Positions 14,035 to 22,825 are shown, numbered from the stretch's first letter. The stretch: 24,805 nt of DNA from Anthropogastromicrobium aceti (GCF_025567095.1 NZ_JAOQJH010000041.1); one strand, 5' to 3'. Program-made: numbers and translations. Notes: a model not told the origin generated them from the sequence alone.

Positions 14035-15777
14035 TTATTCCAGATAAGCACCTTTCATTGGGCTTACTGCATGACGAGTGAAAAGTCCCATAACGCCCTT
14101 ATTGTACTTTGGTGTTCTCGGCTTCCAGTTTTTGCGGCGCTCCTTTAAAATTTCATCAATTTCCTCTGGTGTCTTATGAACACCATTTACTCCGATGATA
14201 TTAAGCTTTCTCTCTTTCACGTCGATCTCAATCAAATCGCCCTCTTCTACAAGCGCAATCGGACCGCCGTCTACTGCCTCTGGGCTGCAATGACCAATAA
14301 CTGGTCCTGTGGATGCACCTGAGAAACGTCCGTCTGTGATCAGTGCAATACTCTTTCCAAGCTCCTTATCACTGCTGATTGCCTCTGATGTATAAAACAT
14401 CTCTGGCATTCCGCTTCCCTTCGGACCCTCATAGCGAATAAAGACTGCATCACCCTTTTGTACCTTATGCTTTAATACAGCATCCAGACACTCTTCCTCG
14501 CTGTCAAACGGTCTTGCGCGAAGCACTGCCTTAAACATCTCCTTAGGGCAGGCAGTATGCTTGATAACTGCGCCTTCCGGTGCCAGATTTCCACGCAGAA
14601 TTGCGATACTTCCATCCGTACCAATTGCCTTATCATATGGACGAATAATATCTTCTCTTGTCAGATGAAGCTGATAGCGCTTATTGAACTCATCAAGCCA
14701 ATGATTACACTTTTCATAAAATCCATTTGCACGCAGCTCATCAAGATTTTCACCAAGTGTCTTTCCAGTTACTGTCATAACGTTCAGATGAAGATGTTCC
14801 TTGATCTCTTCCATGATGGCCGGAACACCGCCTGCATAATAGAAACACTCAGCTGGCCAGCGTCCTGCCGGGCGCACGTCTAATAAGTAGCGTGCATTTC
14901 TGTGGAGACGGTCAAAAGTATCACCTGTAATCTCAATACCAAATTCGTGTGCAATTGCAGGCAGATGCAGTAAGCAGTTTGTGCTTCCAGAGATTGCTGC
15001 GTGTACTAAAATTGCATTCTCGAAGCTCTCCATAGTAACAATATCAGATGGACGCATATTCTCCATTGTGGCAAGACGAACGGACTGTCTTCCTGCTTCA
15101 CGCGCAAATGCAAGCAAATCTGGGCTTGTCGCTGGCATCAGTGCACTTCCCGGCAAAGCCAGACCAAGTGCCTCTGCCATGATCTGCATAGTGGATGCTG
15201 TTCCGATAAATGAGCAGGCACCGCAACTTGGACAAGCATTGCACTTTGCCCAGTCAAGCTTCTCCTCGCCTATCTCTCCGCGCTCAAACTTTGCGCTGTA
15301 CATTCCAAGCTGCTCTAATGTAAGCATTTCAGGACCGGCATTCATAGTTCCGCCCGGAACAAATACAGCCGGAATATTTACTCTTGCCATACCGATCAAG
15401 TTTCCCGGAACACCCTTATCACAGCTAGACAGATATACACCTGCATCAAATGGTGTAGCATTTGCGTGAATCTCAATCATATTTGCAATCATCTCACGGC
15501 TTGCAAGGCTGTAGTTGATACCGTCTGTTCCCTGGCTCTCGCCATCACAGATATCTGTACAGAAATAGCGTGCACCAAAGCCGCCCTCTTCTTCGATTCC
15601 TTTTCGCACTTCCTCCACCAGAATATTCAAATGACCGCTTCCCGGATGGCTGTCTCCATATGTGCTCTCAATCATGACCTGTACCTTGTCCAGATCTTCC
15701 TTCTTCCAACCAGTTCCAATACGCAGCGGATCCAGCTCCGGTGCCAGCTTTCTCATTTTCTGACTTGTTAATTCCAT
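14035..15777 (-). CDS. IlvD/Edd-family dehydratase (sugar-acid or dihydroxy-acid)
   Basis: A 580-residue iron-sulfur dehydratase that removes water from a 2,3-dihydroxy acid to give a 2-keto acid. Visible motifs are C77 in TDICDGESQGT, C119-D120-K121 in SSCDKGVPGN, C188 in CPSCGACSFIGTA (likely cluster ligands with Mg ligands between) and the C-terminal catalytic-serine motif DGRFSGAST...IGH. I chose the ATG at 15777 because GGAGG lies 8 bases upstream; an in-frame TTG eight codons earlier has no such site. The neighbours are a GntP permease 76 bases upstream in the same direction and a FadR-type regulator. No ilvB/C/E genes are nearby. A sugar-acid substrate (gluconate-, galactonate- or xylonate-like) is therefore likelier than valine synthesis, although automated tools may name it ilvD. 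Confidence 0.88.
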   Translation of the reverse strand: MELTSQKMRKLAPELDPLRIGTGWKKEDLDKVQVMIESTYGDSHPGSGHLNILVEEVRKGIEEEGGFGARYFCTDICDGESQGTDGINYSLASREMIANMIEIHANATPFDAGVYLSSCDKGVPGNLIGMARVNIPAVFVPGGTMNAGPEMLTLEQLGMYSAKFERGEIGEEKLDWAKCNACPSCGACSFIGTASTMQIMAEALGLALPGSALMPATSPDLLAFAREAGRQSVRLATMENMRPSDIVTMESFENAILVHAAISGSTNCLLHLPAIAHEFGIEITGDTFDRLHRNARYLLDVRPAGRWPAECFYYAGGVPAIMEEIKEHLHLNVMTVTGKTLGENLDELRANGFYEKCNHWLDEFNKRYQLHLTREDIIRPYDKAIGTDGSIAILRGNLAPEGAVIKHTACPKEMFKAVLRARPFDSEEECLDAVLKHKVQKGDAVFIRYEGPKGSGMPEMFYTSEAISSDKELGKSIALITDGRFSGASTGPVIGHCSPEAVDGGPIALVEEGDLIEIDVKERKLNIIGVNGVHKTPEEIDEILKERRKNWKPRTPKYNKGVMGLFTRHAVSPMKGAYLE

Positions 15778-15853
15778 GTCTTTTTCCTCCATATTTTTCA
15801 ATTACTCAGTCATTGAATGGCCGAAGATTCCAACACCTGTTTTCTAAAATTGA

Positions 15854-17209
15854 TCAGGCAACAATCGAAATTATCATACTTACAATCAATGCACTAATAC
15901 CAATCAGCGTCTCCATCACAGTCCATGATTTCAATGTTGTTTTCTCATCAATGTGCAAAAATGTTCCTACCAGCCAGAAACCAGCATCATTTACATGACT
16001 TAGCGCTGTCGCGCCGCCGCAGATTGCACAGCACATCGCTGCACGATACAGCATGCTTGTTTCCATCACAGCCGGCATTGATGCCATAATACCTGATGCC
16101 ATTGTCATCGCAACGATTGAGCTTCCAACAGATGCGCGCACAAGAAGTGCAATTAAAAATGCAATAAGAATCAATGGCATTGAGCTGCTCTCCAAAATCG
16201 GTCCAATGATATTGCCAAGACCAGAATCCTGAAGCATCCATCGAATTACACCACCACTGGCAATAACAAGCAAAATCATACCTGTAGGCTTTAAGGACTT
16301 ATCAAAAATTGCCTTGATCTGTGCTCCTGTAAAGCCTCTTCTTATTCCCAGAAAATACATCGCTGCAAGTGTAGCAATTGTCAGTGCAAAAAATGGTTTT
16401 CCGATAAATCCAAGTATATCTGCAACTGACTGCAAAATAGCTACATATTTGGATATTGTTCCAAGAAGAATCAGTACTAATGGAATCAATACTACGCTCA
16501 AAACAAGACCAAATGGCGGAAGCTCTTTCTCACTGTGTACATTTTCATTTCCATCTTCTGGAAGGGCTGCAAAAATTTTATTTCCTATAAAGCCGCCCCA
16601 TATGATACCTGCAATCAACATGCTGATAATGGCAGTCGGAACACCAACCATAATCATCATTCCAAGATTGACATCAAGCGCATTTGCTGTCAGAACTGAT
16701 CCTGCTGACGGCGGTACAAATGCATATCCACTTGCGAGACCTGCCAACAATGGAATCGCATAGTATAAGGTAGATTTCTTTGTTGTTCTTACTACGCTAA
16801 ACACAAGCGGAATTAAAACAACAACACCTGCCTCAAAAAAGACTGTTGTTCCAATCACCAAACCGGTAATGCCCAGTGCCCAGCCTGCCTTTTTTTGTCC
16901 AAATTTATCAATCAGTGTCTCTGCAATTTTCTGTGCACCGCCGCTTGCCTCAAGAATACCGCCAAACATGGAGCCCAAACCAACAAGCAGTGCGATTCCC
17001 TGCAGCGTTTTTCCTACTCCTTTTTCTACGGTTTCCGAGATCATAGACAGCGGCATCCCTGCTCCTACTCCGATTATTACAGCTGAAAGCATCATCGAAA
17101 TTATCGGATGGAGCTTGAAACGAATAATCAAAATCAGCAGTACGGCAATTCCCACAACTGCCGCAGCAATCAATCTTACAGGATCTGCCGCAAAAACCAT
17201 CTCTTCCAT
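15854..17209 (-). CDS. GntP-family gluconate/organic-acid permease
   Basis: A 451-residue inner-membrane symporter of the GntP family with about 12 hydrophobic segments. Recognisable stretches are RFKLHPIISMMLSAVIIGVG near the N-terminus, LVGLGSMFGGILEASGGAQ, the half-way hydrophilic loop around AALPEDGNENVHSEKELPP, and GGATALSHVNDAGFW near the C-terminus, which is a typical GntP signature. Relatives take up gluconate, D-glycerate, fructuronate or similar acids with protons. AAAGGAG precedes the ATG. It is the first gene of an operon with the dehydratase and faces away from the GntR regulator, with a 285-base intergenic region full of repeats. The exact substrate cannot be read. Confidence 0.92.
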   Translation of the reverse strand: MEEMVFAADPVRLIAAAVVGIAVLLILIIRFKLHPIISMMLSAVIIGVGAGMPLSMISETVEKGVGKTLQGIALLVGLGSMFGGILEASGGAQKIAETLIDKFGQKKAGWALGITGLVIGTTVFFEAGVVVLIPLVFSVVRTTKKSTLYYAIPLLAGLASGYAFVPPSAGSVLTANALDVNLGMMIMVGVPTAIISMLIAGIIWGGFIGNKIFAALPEDGNENVHSEKELPPFGLVLSVVLIPLVLILLGTISKYVAILQSVADILGFIGKPFFALTIATLAAMYFLGIRRGFTGAQIKAIFDKSLKPTGMILLVIASGGVIRWMLQDSGLGNIIGPILESSSMPLILIAFLIALLVRASVGSSIVAMTMASGIMASMPAVMETSMLYRAAMCCAICGGATALSHVNDAGFWLVGTFLHIDEKTTLKSWTVMETLIGISALIVSMIISIVA

Positions 17210-17225
17210 TTTCTTTCTCCTTTCA

Positions 17226-17377
17226 ATTCATCAGATGCTTTTTATTGTTAGCAATACATCTGACCTTTTATTGCCATTTCATACCGCATTGCCCTTTTTA
17301 TTCCGTTTTTATTCTTAATTCATCTGATGTTTTTATATTACACGTTTTTATTTTAAAAGGCAATACCGTAATATTGC
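17226..17377. promoter_or_regulatory. Cluster of operator-like repeats between gntP-like and gntR-like genes
   Basis: Three near copies of ATTCATCTGATG-TTTTTAT occur at 17226-17247 (ATTCATCAGATGCTTTTTAT), 17254-17273 (ATACATCTGACCTTTTATTG) and 17318-17336. In two of them CATCAGATG or CATCTGATG is palindromic around the centre. In addition GCAATA-6-TATTGC is a perfect inverted repeat at 17360-17377 and GCAATA...TATTGC recurs with wider spacing at 17251-17274. These are candidate binding sites for the divergent GntR-type regulator. I could not fix the promoter of the permease gene. Confidence 0.45.
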
Positions 17378-17426
17378 TTAAATTATCAATTGTTTTTTGT
17401 GCACTTTTCCTTTTCAACAACTCATA

Positions 17427-17455
17427 TTGACTTTTCCATTCAAAAAAGATATGAT
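17427..17455 (+). promoter_or_regulatory. Promoter of the GntR-type regulator
   Basis: TTGACT (17427-17432), 17 bases, TATGAT (17450-17455); the start codon follows about 40 bases downstream. Confidence 0.8.
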
Positions 17456-17494
17456 GTTAATAACATTTTGCTTACGAAAAGGAGTTCAAATCAT

Positions 17495-18184
17495 ATGATG
17501 AATTTAAAAGAAGAAAAAAATCTTCCCTCCAAAATCTCAGAGGATATTATTGCGCTGATTCTGGAAGAGAAATTGCAGCCAGGCGACCGTCTTCCTAATG
17601 AATCTATTCTCTGTGACCGATTGAATGCCGGACGCAGTTCCATACGAGAAGCTATGAAGCTTCTGGCCTCCCGCAATATTGTCACCATTCGTCAGGGATC
17701 AGGAACATATGTCGCTTCCACACCAGGAATGGTCGAAGATCCGCTTGGTTTTACCTTTATTGTTGATAAAAAAAAGCTCGTTCAAGACTTATTAGAGGTA
17801 CGTATTCTTCTTGAACCATCTATCGCGTCCATGGCTGCTGTCCATGCAGATGATGAGGACATAAAAAAAATCACCGCATTATGCGATGAAGTTGAAAACT
17901 TGCTCAATGACAAAAAGGATCATACGCAAAAGGATATTGAATTTCATAATGCCATAGCTATGAGTAGCAAAAACGTTGTAATTCCACGTTTGATTCCCGT
18001 AATAAATAGCTCCATTCCACTGTTTGTTGAATCAACCGGAAACCGTCTCCATGCAGAAACAATTGAAACTCACCGTGAAGTTGCAGATGCCATTGCGTGC
18101 CATGATCCGATTCGCGCCCAGGACGCTATGTATCTTCATTTAATTTACAATCGCAAGCTGATTCATAATCTTTTTAAAGAATAA
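17495..18184 (+). CDS. GntR-family regulator, FadR subfamily (FCD ligand domain)
   Basis: A 229-residue cytoplasmic repressor or activator. The N-terminal winged helix spans residues about 10-75, with LQPGDRLPNESILCDRLN, then SSIREAMKLLASRNIV and IRQGSGTYV as the classic GntR signature. An all-helical FCD domain follows (about 95-225) with histidines H151, H193 and H215, plus D147, that probably bind a metal and a carboxylate ligand. I chose the ATG at 17495 since AAGGAG lies 10 bases upstream; the longer frame from 17390 has no such site. It is divergent from the permease and dehydratase genes, so it most likely controls them in response to a sugar acid. A strong shared terminator follows. 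Confidence 0.92.
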   Translation: MMNLKEEKNLPSKISEDIIALILEEKLQPGDRLPNESILCDRLNAGRSSIREAMKLLASRNIVTIRQGSGTYVASTPGMVEDPLGFTFIVDKKKLVQDLLEVRILLEPSIASMAAVHADDEDIKKITALCDEVENLLNDKKDHTQKDIEFHNAIAMSSKNVVIPRLIPVINSSIPLFVESTGNRLHAETIETHREVADAIACHDPIRAQDAMYLHLIYNRKLIHNLFKE

Positions 18185-18195
18185 AGACTTAGAAA

Positions 18196-18239
18196 AAAAA
18201 CGACAAGCTGCACGTTATTCTATGCAATTTGTCGTTTTT
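18196..18239. terminator. Bidirectional terminator between gntR-like and MATE genes
   Basis: AAAAACGACAA (18196-18206) pairs with TTGTCGTTTTT (18229-18239), an 11-bp stem with a T-run on each side. It lies between two convergent genes. Confidence 0.85.
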
Positions 18240-18242
18240 ATT

Positions 18243-19616
18243 TTAAAATTTTGGTTTCCACTTTCCTCGCGCAAAGTATACAGCAAAGAGTACAAATAAT
18301 AAAACATTATGTGCTATCATACATGCCCATGCAGCAATAAGTCCCATGCCAAGAAGCTGCGTACATATGAAAGTTCCTATAATACGAACACCCCACATGC
18401 CAATTACACTAAAGATAAACGGTGCAACTGTTTTTCCAACTCCCTGCATCATACCTTCAAGTACGATCGGGATACCATAGAAAGGTTCTGATATTGCGAC
18501 CATGCGAAGTACTGTAGAACCTAGCCTAATTACCTCTGCGTCACGTGAGAACAATGTCATAAGCTGCGGTGCAAATGCAAACAAGAGGGCACCGCACACA
18601 GTCATCAGTCCAGTTTCAAGCGGAATAATGGCGCGCTCTAAATCGCGAAGCTTTTTCCAATCTTTTGCACCAAGCGCATTACCAGCTAGTGTAGCCGCTG
18701 CCGTCTGCATACCCCATCCTGGAATATAAAATCCAGACTCTACTGTATTTGCGATTGTGTGTGCTGCCGCAGATGTCTCGCCAAGAGAATTGATCATGGA
18801 AGCAAATACAACGTATCCAAGCGATGTTGCAAAACGCTGGCACATATTTGGAAATGCTACTCTAACACACGGTATAAGAATTGTCTTATCTGGCTTAAAG
18901 CTCTGTCCCTTCGGTGAAATATCTGCATGTTTCCACAATTTTACAGTAATGGCAATTCCTCCATATGTATACGCAATTGCACTTGCAAGAGCTGCACCTT
19001 CAATTCCAAAACCTGCACCTGGCAGCGTAATAGAAATGCCTGCAATCACTGCCACTCGTGTCGGGTAAATGAACAGGAAATTGAGCACGGTATTAATAAT
19101 ATTCATCACAACACCAACTCTCATCGGCGTTTTTGTATCTCCTACTGATCTTAATACCGTACCAAAAATAATATTTGCTGTTCTAAACAGCATCGGTGCA
19201 TACAATATAAGGAAATAACGAGCTGCCATATCGCGGATACCTTCATCTACCTGCATCCAAACTGGCACCTGCTTGTTGATTGCTGCAATCACGATAGTAA
19301 AACTGATTCCTACCGCAAGCACTACCAAAACAGCCTGTCCTGACGCCCTTTTTGCGCGTTCCCGATTTCCGGCACCAAATGACTGCGATATAAACGCAAG
19401 CAATCCTACACCAATCGCTGATACTGTACTTCCTATCAGCCAGTTTACCGTGCTGGTTGATCCGACTGCCGCAGTTGCCTGTGTGCCAAGTGAACCAACC
19501 ATTGCAGTATCAATATACTGCACTGCTGTCTGCAGAAACTGCTCCAGCATAGTTGGCCATGCCAAAGCGAAGATCACTGGCAGCATTTTGTTCTTTCGAA
19601 TGTTCCACTTCTCCAT
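18243..19616 (-). CDS. MATE-family multidrug exporter (second)
   Basis: A 457-residue inner-membrane protein with two six-helix halves. The first half has MLPVIFALAWPTMLEQFLQT, VQYIDTAMVGSLG and GVGLLAFISQSFGAGNRERA; the second has RVAFPNMCQRFATSLGYVVF and GWGMQTAAATLAGNALGAKD. This is the usual MATE pattern, in a different branch from the MepA-like protein at 11078. It would export toxic cations or metabolites with Na+ or H+. GGGAG precedes the ATG. It has its own promoter at 19671-19698 and lies 122 bases downstream of a transcriptional regulator gene in the same direction, which may control it. Confidence 0.92.
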   Translation of the reverse strand: MEKWNIRKNKMLPVIFALAWPTMLEQFLQTAVQYIDTAMVGSLGTQATAAVGSTSTVNWLIGSTVSAIGVGLLAFISQSFGAGNRERAKRASGQAVLVVLAVGISFTIVIAAINKQVPVWMQVDEGIRDMAARYFLILYAPMLFRTANIIFGTVLRSVGDTKTPMRVGVVMNIINTVLNFLFIYPTRVAVIAGISITLPGAGFGIEGAALASAIAYTYGGIAITVKLWKHADISPKGQSFKPDKTILIPCVRVAFPNMCQRFATSLGYVVFASMINSLGETSAAAHTIANTVESGFYIPGWGMQTAAATLAGNALGAKDWKKLRDLERAIIPLETGLMTVCGALLFAFAPQLMTLFSRDAEVIRLGSTVLRMVAISEPFYGIPIVLEGMMQGVGKTVAPFIFSVIGMWGVRIIGTFICTQLLGMGLIAAWACMIAHNVLLFVLFAVYFARGKWKPKF

Positions 19617-19670
19617 CTTTTTTCTCCCTGTATTTCATTTTCGCTCAATTGCCAAAGCGCATGTTTTTTT

Positions 19671-19698
19671 ATTATAGCATACTTTCAAAATAAAACAA
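19671..19698 (-). promoter_or_regulatory. Promoter of the second MATE gene
   Basis: Minus strand TTGTTT (19698-19693), 16 bases, TATAAT (19676-19671), about 55 bases before the start codon. Confidence 0.65.
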
Positions 19699-19738
19699 GC
19701 ATAGCACTAAAAGAATGGTTTCGTGGACGGACCAGTTG

Positions 19739-20920
19739 TCAGCGATTTACGAACATATCAAGCTCACTTCTGCTTGAAATATGAAGCTTTGAAAAAATAT
19801 TTTCCAAATATGACTTTACTGTATTTAAGGAGATTCCAAGATTTTTTGCGATCTCCTTATTTGAACGCCCCTTTGAGGCAAGCATGGCGATAGAAAACTC
19901 ATATGGTGTAAGTGCATCTGTAACCTGAAGTGTGGATACTGGATTGTGGATTTTCATCCATCCTCTGCTGAATGTATATACAGATTCGATGATCTCATTA
20001 TATTCATCTGGATACTGTTCACGCAACGACCGCTCGATCTGCCCTTGAAGCAAGCCATGATGCTCAATAAATGGATGTATGTAATGCTCAGGAAGTGCAA
20101 TGTTCCACGCCCTCATAAACGCTGCATCTGCATGTTCATCATCTTTTAAATTCATACAAATCATGCAAAGGACAAGATTTAAGTAAATACTTGCAATTGG
20201 AAAATTATTTCCTGCCATCATAAGTGCGGCCTCTGCCATGCCCATTGCACGCTGATATTCACGTCTAAGATAAAGCTCATGTGCTGCGGCATAGATCACA
20301 TAATATTGGATTCCAGCCTGACACAAACTAATTTTATCACGCAGCACACTTAAATCTGCTGATTCTGAATGGAAAAAGACACTTACAAAACCTTCTGTGA
20401 CAAGCGTATAGAGTTTCGCTGAAGGATCTGATGTCTTTTTATTTTCTAAGGCAATGGCATTAAAATCTGCTAAAACTGCTGCTGGATCTCCTTCCTGAAC
20501 AGTTGCCATGGCATGCACCAAACGCGCCGCCAGACGTATCTGCACGCTTTCGCTATTGAAGCATTGCTCGCTCACTGTGCAGCACTCTTTCTCTTCGTTG
20601 CGAAAATAATGCCAAAGCGCCCTTGTTATCTGTCGCTCTTCCTCATCTGCAAGTGAATGCTCAAACTCCTGAAAGCTTCCCGGACATGGACTTGCAATCA
20701 ATGGCATATAGCATTTATTTACATTCCGCTTCCTTTTTGTGCTTTTCTTCGTATCAGCTTTTTTTCTGATATCTAAAGGACTCTTTGCTGTGTATGGAAT
20801 AAGCCATTCACTTTTTTTGCGAACAGCTCCCTCAATTCGTCCTGTATTCAAATAATAATTGACCATTCTAATGGACATTCCCCATTTTTCAGAGGTTTCT
20901 CTCACTGTCAAATATTCCAT
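19739..20920 (-). CDS. Transcriptional regulator with N-terminal HTH, TPR-like core and C-terminal LuxR HTH
   Basis: A 393-residue cytoplasmic protein. Residues 1-45 (EYLTVRETSEKWGMSIRMVNYYLNTGRI, then EWLIP) form an excisionase/MerR-like winged helix. A basic linker (KKADTKKSTKRKRNVNK, about 53-69) follows. Residues about 85-310 are helical and rich in Ala and Leu, with TPR-like pairs such as YLRREYQRAMGMAEAALMMA. The end (about 325-393) is a LuxR/GerE-type HTH: LTPYEFSIAMLASKGRSNKE, then IAKNLGISLNTVKSYLENIF and KLHISSRSEL. Two separate DNA-binding domains in one chain are unusual; one could bind its own promoter palindrome. AAGGAA precedes the ATG. No receiver domain is present, so the signal is unknown. 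It may regulate the downstream MATE gene. Confidence 0.82.
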   Translation of the reverse strand: MEYLTVRETSEKWGMSIRMVNYYLNTGRIEGAVRKKSEWLIPYTAKSPLDIRKKADTKKSTKRKRNVNKCYMPLIASPCPGSFQEFEHSLADEEERQITRALWHYFRNEEKECCTVSEQCFNSESVQIRLAARLVHAMATVQEGDPAAVLADFNAIALENKKTSDPSAKLYTLVTEGFVSVFFHSESADLSVLRDKISLCQAGIQYYVIYAAAHELYLRREYQRAMGMAEAALMMAGNNFPIASIYLNLVLCMICMNLKDDEHADAAFMRAWNIALPEHYIHPFIEHHGLLQGQIERSLREQYPDEYNEIIESVYTFSRGWMKIHNPVSTLQVTDALTPYEFSIAMLASKGRSNKEIAKNLGISLNTVKSYLENIFSKLHISSRSELDMFVNR

Positions 20921-20970
20921 GATTTATTCCTTCTTTTGTTATCTATTTTAGGTCCTTTTATGCTTTTTTA

Positions 20971-20984
20971 GATAATATATTATC
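20971..20984. promoter_or_regulatory. Perfect 14-bp palindrome between divergent genes
   Basis: GATAATATATTATC is self-complementary and lies 51 bases before the dual-HTH regulator and 24 bases before a short plus-strand ORF. It could be an operator, though AT-rich palindromes arise by chance. Confidence 0.35.
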
Positions 20985-21007
20985 CATTATAAGATTGGAG
21001 GTTATCA

Positions 21008-21073
21008 ATGAACAAAAACAACGTGATTCAGGTGTTTTATGATGGAAACTTGGAAAGCGACCTCTTTGCCTAA
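21008..21073 (+). CDS. 21-residue ORF with strong ribosome binding site (possible truncated gene)
   Basis: ATG at 21008 with GGAGG (20997-21001) six bases upstream encodes MNKNNVIQVFYDGNLESDLFA and stops at TAA 21071-21073. The stop overlaps the convergent stop (TAG, 21072-21070) of the AAA-ATPase gene. The start VIQVFYDG resembles from memory the first strand of HipA-like kinases. It may therefore be the stub of a gene cut off when the neighbouring gene arrived, or a genuine micropeptide. No matching rest is present. Confidence 0.35.
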   Translation: MNKNNVIQVFYDGNLESDLFA

Positions 21074-22686
21074 CCCTTTAATTTCTCTACTTTACATCTA
21101 TGTTGTTTTGAATCCTTATCGTAGCCAATTCCAACAGCCAAAATTCGCCCTGTGTGATGAATCTTTTCTGCCAGTTTTCCCTTTAAGCGAAGTGCATACT
21201 CTTTTTCTTTAATCTGTGCAATTGCTTCCTCTGGCGTATGATCAACCTTCAGTTCCAAAATAATGGCATCGTCTGATTCTCGAATCGGATAAAAGATAAA
21301 ATCTACATAGCCCTTTCCTGCTCTGTCCTCTCTTTCCACACGATATTGATCTCGTGCTGATAAATAAACCAGATTCACAATCGCAGATAATTCAATTTCA
21401 TGATTATAAGATAGTAATGGAGTTTCCGTATTATGTGCATACTCCAAAATTTGTTCCATTACTTGCGTATCCCCATGCAACGTTGCCTCTAACATACGCT
21501 TTGATTCTTTTGCCAAACGATATACATAGCCAAGTGATGGCTCTTTTTGCAGCATTTCATCAAAACGCTCCATCAACTCTCTGTTAGGGATTCGTACTTT
21601 TCCTTCTTCGCTGCTCAAAAATCCATACACGACCATCGCAGAAAAAATTTCTTCTCTTGTTGTCAATTCCATTGATGTTGCCGCATATTCCTGCACTTTC
21701 GCCTCTACCGATTCTCCTGATACCATTAACGCCAAATCATTTCTCACACCTGCAACATTTTTTTCAATATAATAATAAATCTCATCATACGGACCTGAAC
21801 TCGTCCAATAGTTTCCCAAATTATTATTTGTGAGCGCCATCACAACGGATCTTGGGTTATATATGCGTTCTCCGCCTTTTGCGTGATACCCGTCATACCA
21901 TTCTTTAAGCCCTCTTCTTGAAAGCAAAGGCTTTCCTGTATTTTTCAAAAAGCGCGCATAAAGCATGTCAACTTCTGTCTCTGTAAATCCAAATGCGTCA
22001 CTGAATTTTTCCTCACTGACCATTGTATACTCTGCAAACATATTCAATTCTGAACCGCTTGAATACTTTGCAATAGGTAAGATTCCTGTCATATAAGAAA
22101 GTAATACATATGCCTTATCTTTCAGTAAACTGCTCAAGAAACTGATATATTTTTTCTTGTCTTCATCTGTGATAAAGTCCTTATGGAAAATACAGTCCCA
22201 CTCATCAAATACAAAAATAAAGCGCTGACCTCCATATCTTTCATAAACAAGGTCGAGACTATCCCAAACTGCATCCTCCTCTTGAATATCAGCCTTTGGA
22301 AATGTCTCCATTAAATCCTGTATCAATATTCGCTCAATCCGCTCAATATATTTATCATACGAATTGCAATTTCTTGGCATCCGACTAAAATCAATCCGAA
22401 TCACATCATGCGTATTTAAATGCTTTTGATAGCCTGTACTCTCAGCTATTTTTAGCTTAGAAAAAATTTCTGTTGAGTCTACTCCACGGCTAAAAAACGC
22501 ACTGACCATGTTTGCCATCACAGTTTTTCCAAAGCGTCTTGGTCTTGTGATACAAATATGCGAATTTCCTGTTTCTGCTGGCAAAAATAATTCTTCCAGC
22601 ATCAAACTTTTATCTACAAAATATGGCTTTTTGACTTCGCTTTCGTACAAAGAATACGGAGCTGCACTATTCAAAAAAATTCCCAT
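21070..22686 (-). CDS. AAA-ATPase-like protein with C-terminal PD-(D/E)XK nuclease-like domain
   Basis: A 538-residue cytoplasmic protein of the common gut-anaerobe family AAA-ATPase_like plus PD-(D/E)XK_nuclease family 9. The N-terminus has the conserved YFVDKSLMLEEL, and the P-loop variant is ITRPRRFGKTVMANM (48-60). The Walker B region is RFIFVFDEWDCIFH (D162, E163). WYDGYHAKGG...YNPRSVV (264-282) is typical of the middle region. The nuclease-like core is GYVDFIFYP (D463) followed by IILELKVD (E479-x-K481), which would complete a metal site. The family is often expanded in Bacteroides and Clostridia. Its role is not settled; defence, mobile-element and housekeeping roles have all been considered. 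GAGGAGG precedes the ATG at 22686. It is monocistronic. Confidence 0.88.
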   Translation of the reverse strand: MGIFLNSAAPYSLYESEVKKPYFVDKSLMLEELFLPAETGNSHICITRPRRFGKTVMANMVSAFFSRGVDSTEIFSKLKIAESTGYQKHLNTHDVIRIDFSRMPRNCNSYDKYIERIERILIQDLMETFPKADIQEEDAVWDSLDLVYERYGGQRFIFVFDEWDCIFHKDFITDEDKKKYISFLSSLLKDKAYVLLSYMTGILPIAKYSSGSELNMFAEYTMVSEEKFSDAFGFTETEVDMLYARFLKNTGKPLLSRRGLKEWYDGYHAKGGERIYNPRSVVMALTNNNLGNYWTSSGPYDEIYYYIEKNVAGVRNDLALMVSGESVEAKVQEYAATSMELTTREEIFSAMVVYGFLSSEEGKVRIPNRELMERFDEMLQKEPSLGYVYRLAKESKRMLEATLHGDTQVMEQILEYAHNTETPLLSYNHEIELSAIVNLVYLSARDQYRVEREDRAGKGYVDFIFYPIRESDDAIILELKVDHTPEEAIAQIKEKEYALRLKGKLAEKIHHTGRILAVGIGYDKDSKQHRCKVEKLKG

Positions 22687-22752
22687 TTTCCGCCTCCTCT
22701 GTCTTTTTTTATTTTATTATCAGTGTACCATGGCAAGCTGTTATTTACAAGA

Positions 22753-22778
22753 AAAACCGGGGATATTTCCCCGGTTTT
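22753..22778 (-). terminator. Terminator of the surface-protein gene
   Basis: AAAACCGGGGA (22753-22763) pairs with TCCCCGGTTTT (22768-22778), an 11-bp stem with a tetraloop, followed on the minus strand by TTC; it lies about 50 bases after the stop at 22826. Confidence 0.85.
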
Positions 22779-22825
22779 CTGTTGCAAAGTTACTGTTCAT
22801 GGAATACCTATTCCAAAAACTGTAA

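Noticed and set aside
14981..15469. 162-codon plus-strand ORF
   Set aside because: Antisense shadow of the dehydratase gene, no ribosome binding site, Ala/Pro/Ser-rich product typical of reverse-strand frames.
14035..15801. TTG start at 15801 for the dehydratase
   Set aside because: The GGAGG lies downstream of it and is correctly spaced for the ATG at 15777.
16314..17318. Two long plus-strand ORFs over the permease gene
   Set aside because: Antisense shadows of a membrane protein gene; no start signals and no family motifs.
17390..17494. Upstream extension of the GntR-type regulator
   Set aside because: The extension covers the promoter TTGACT-17-TATGAT and lacks a ribosome binding site; the ATG at 17495 fits.
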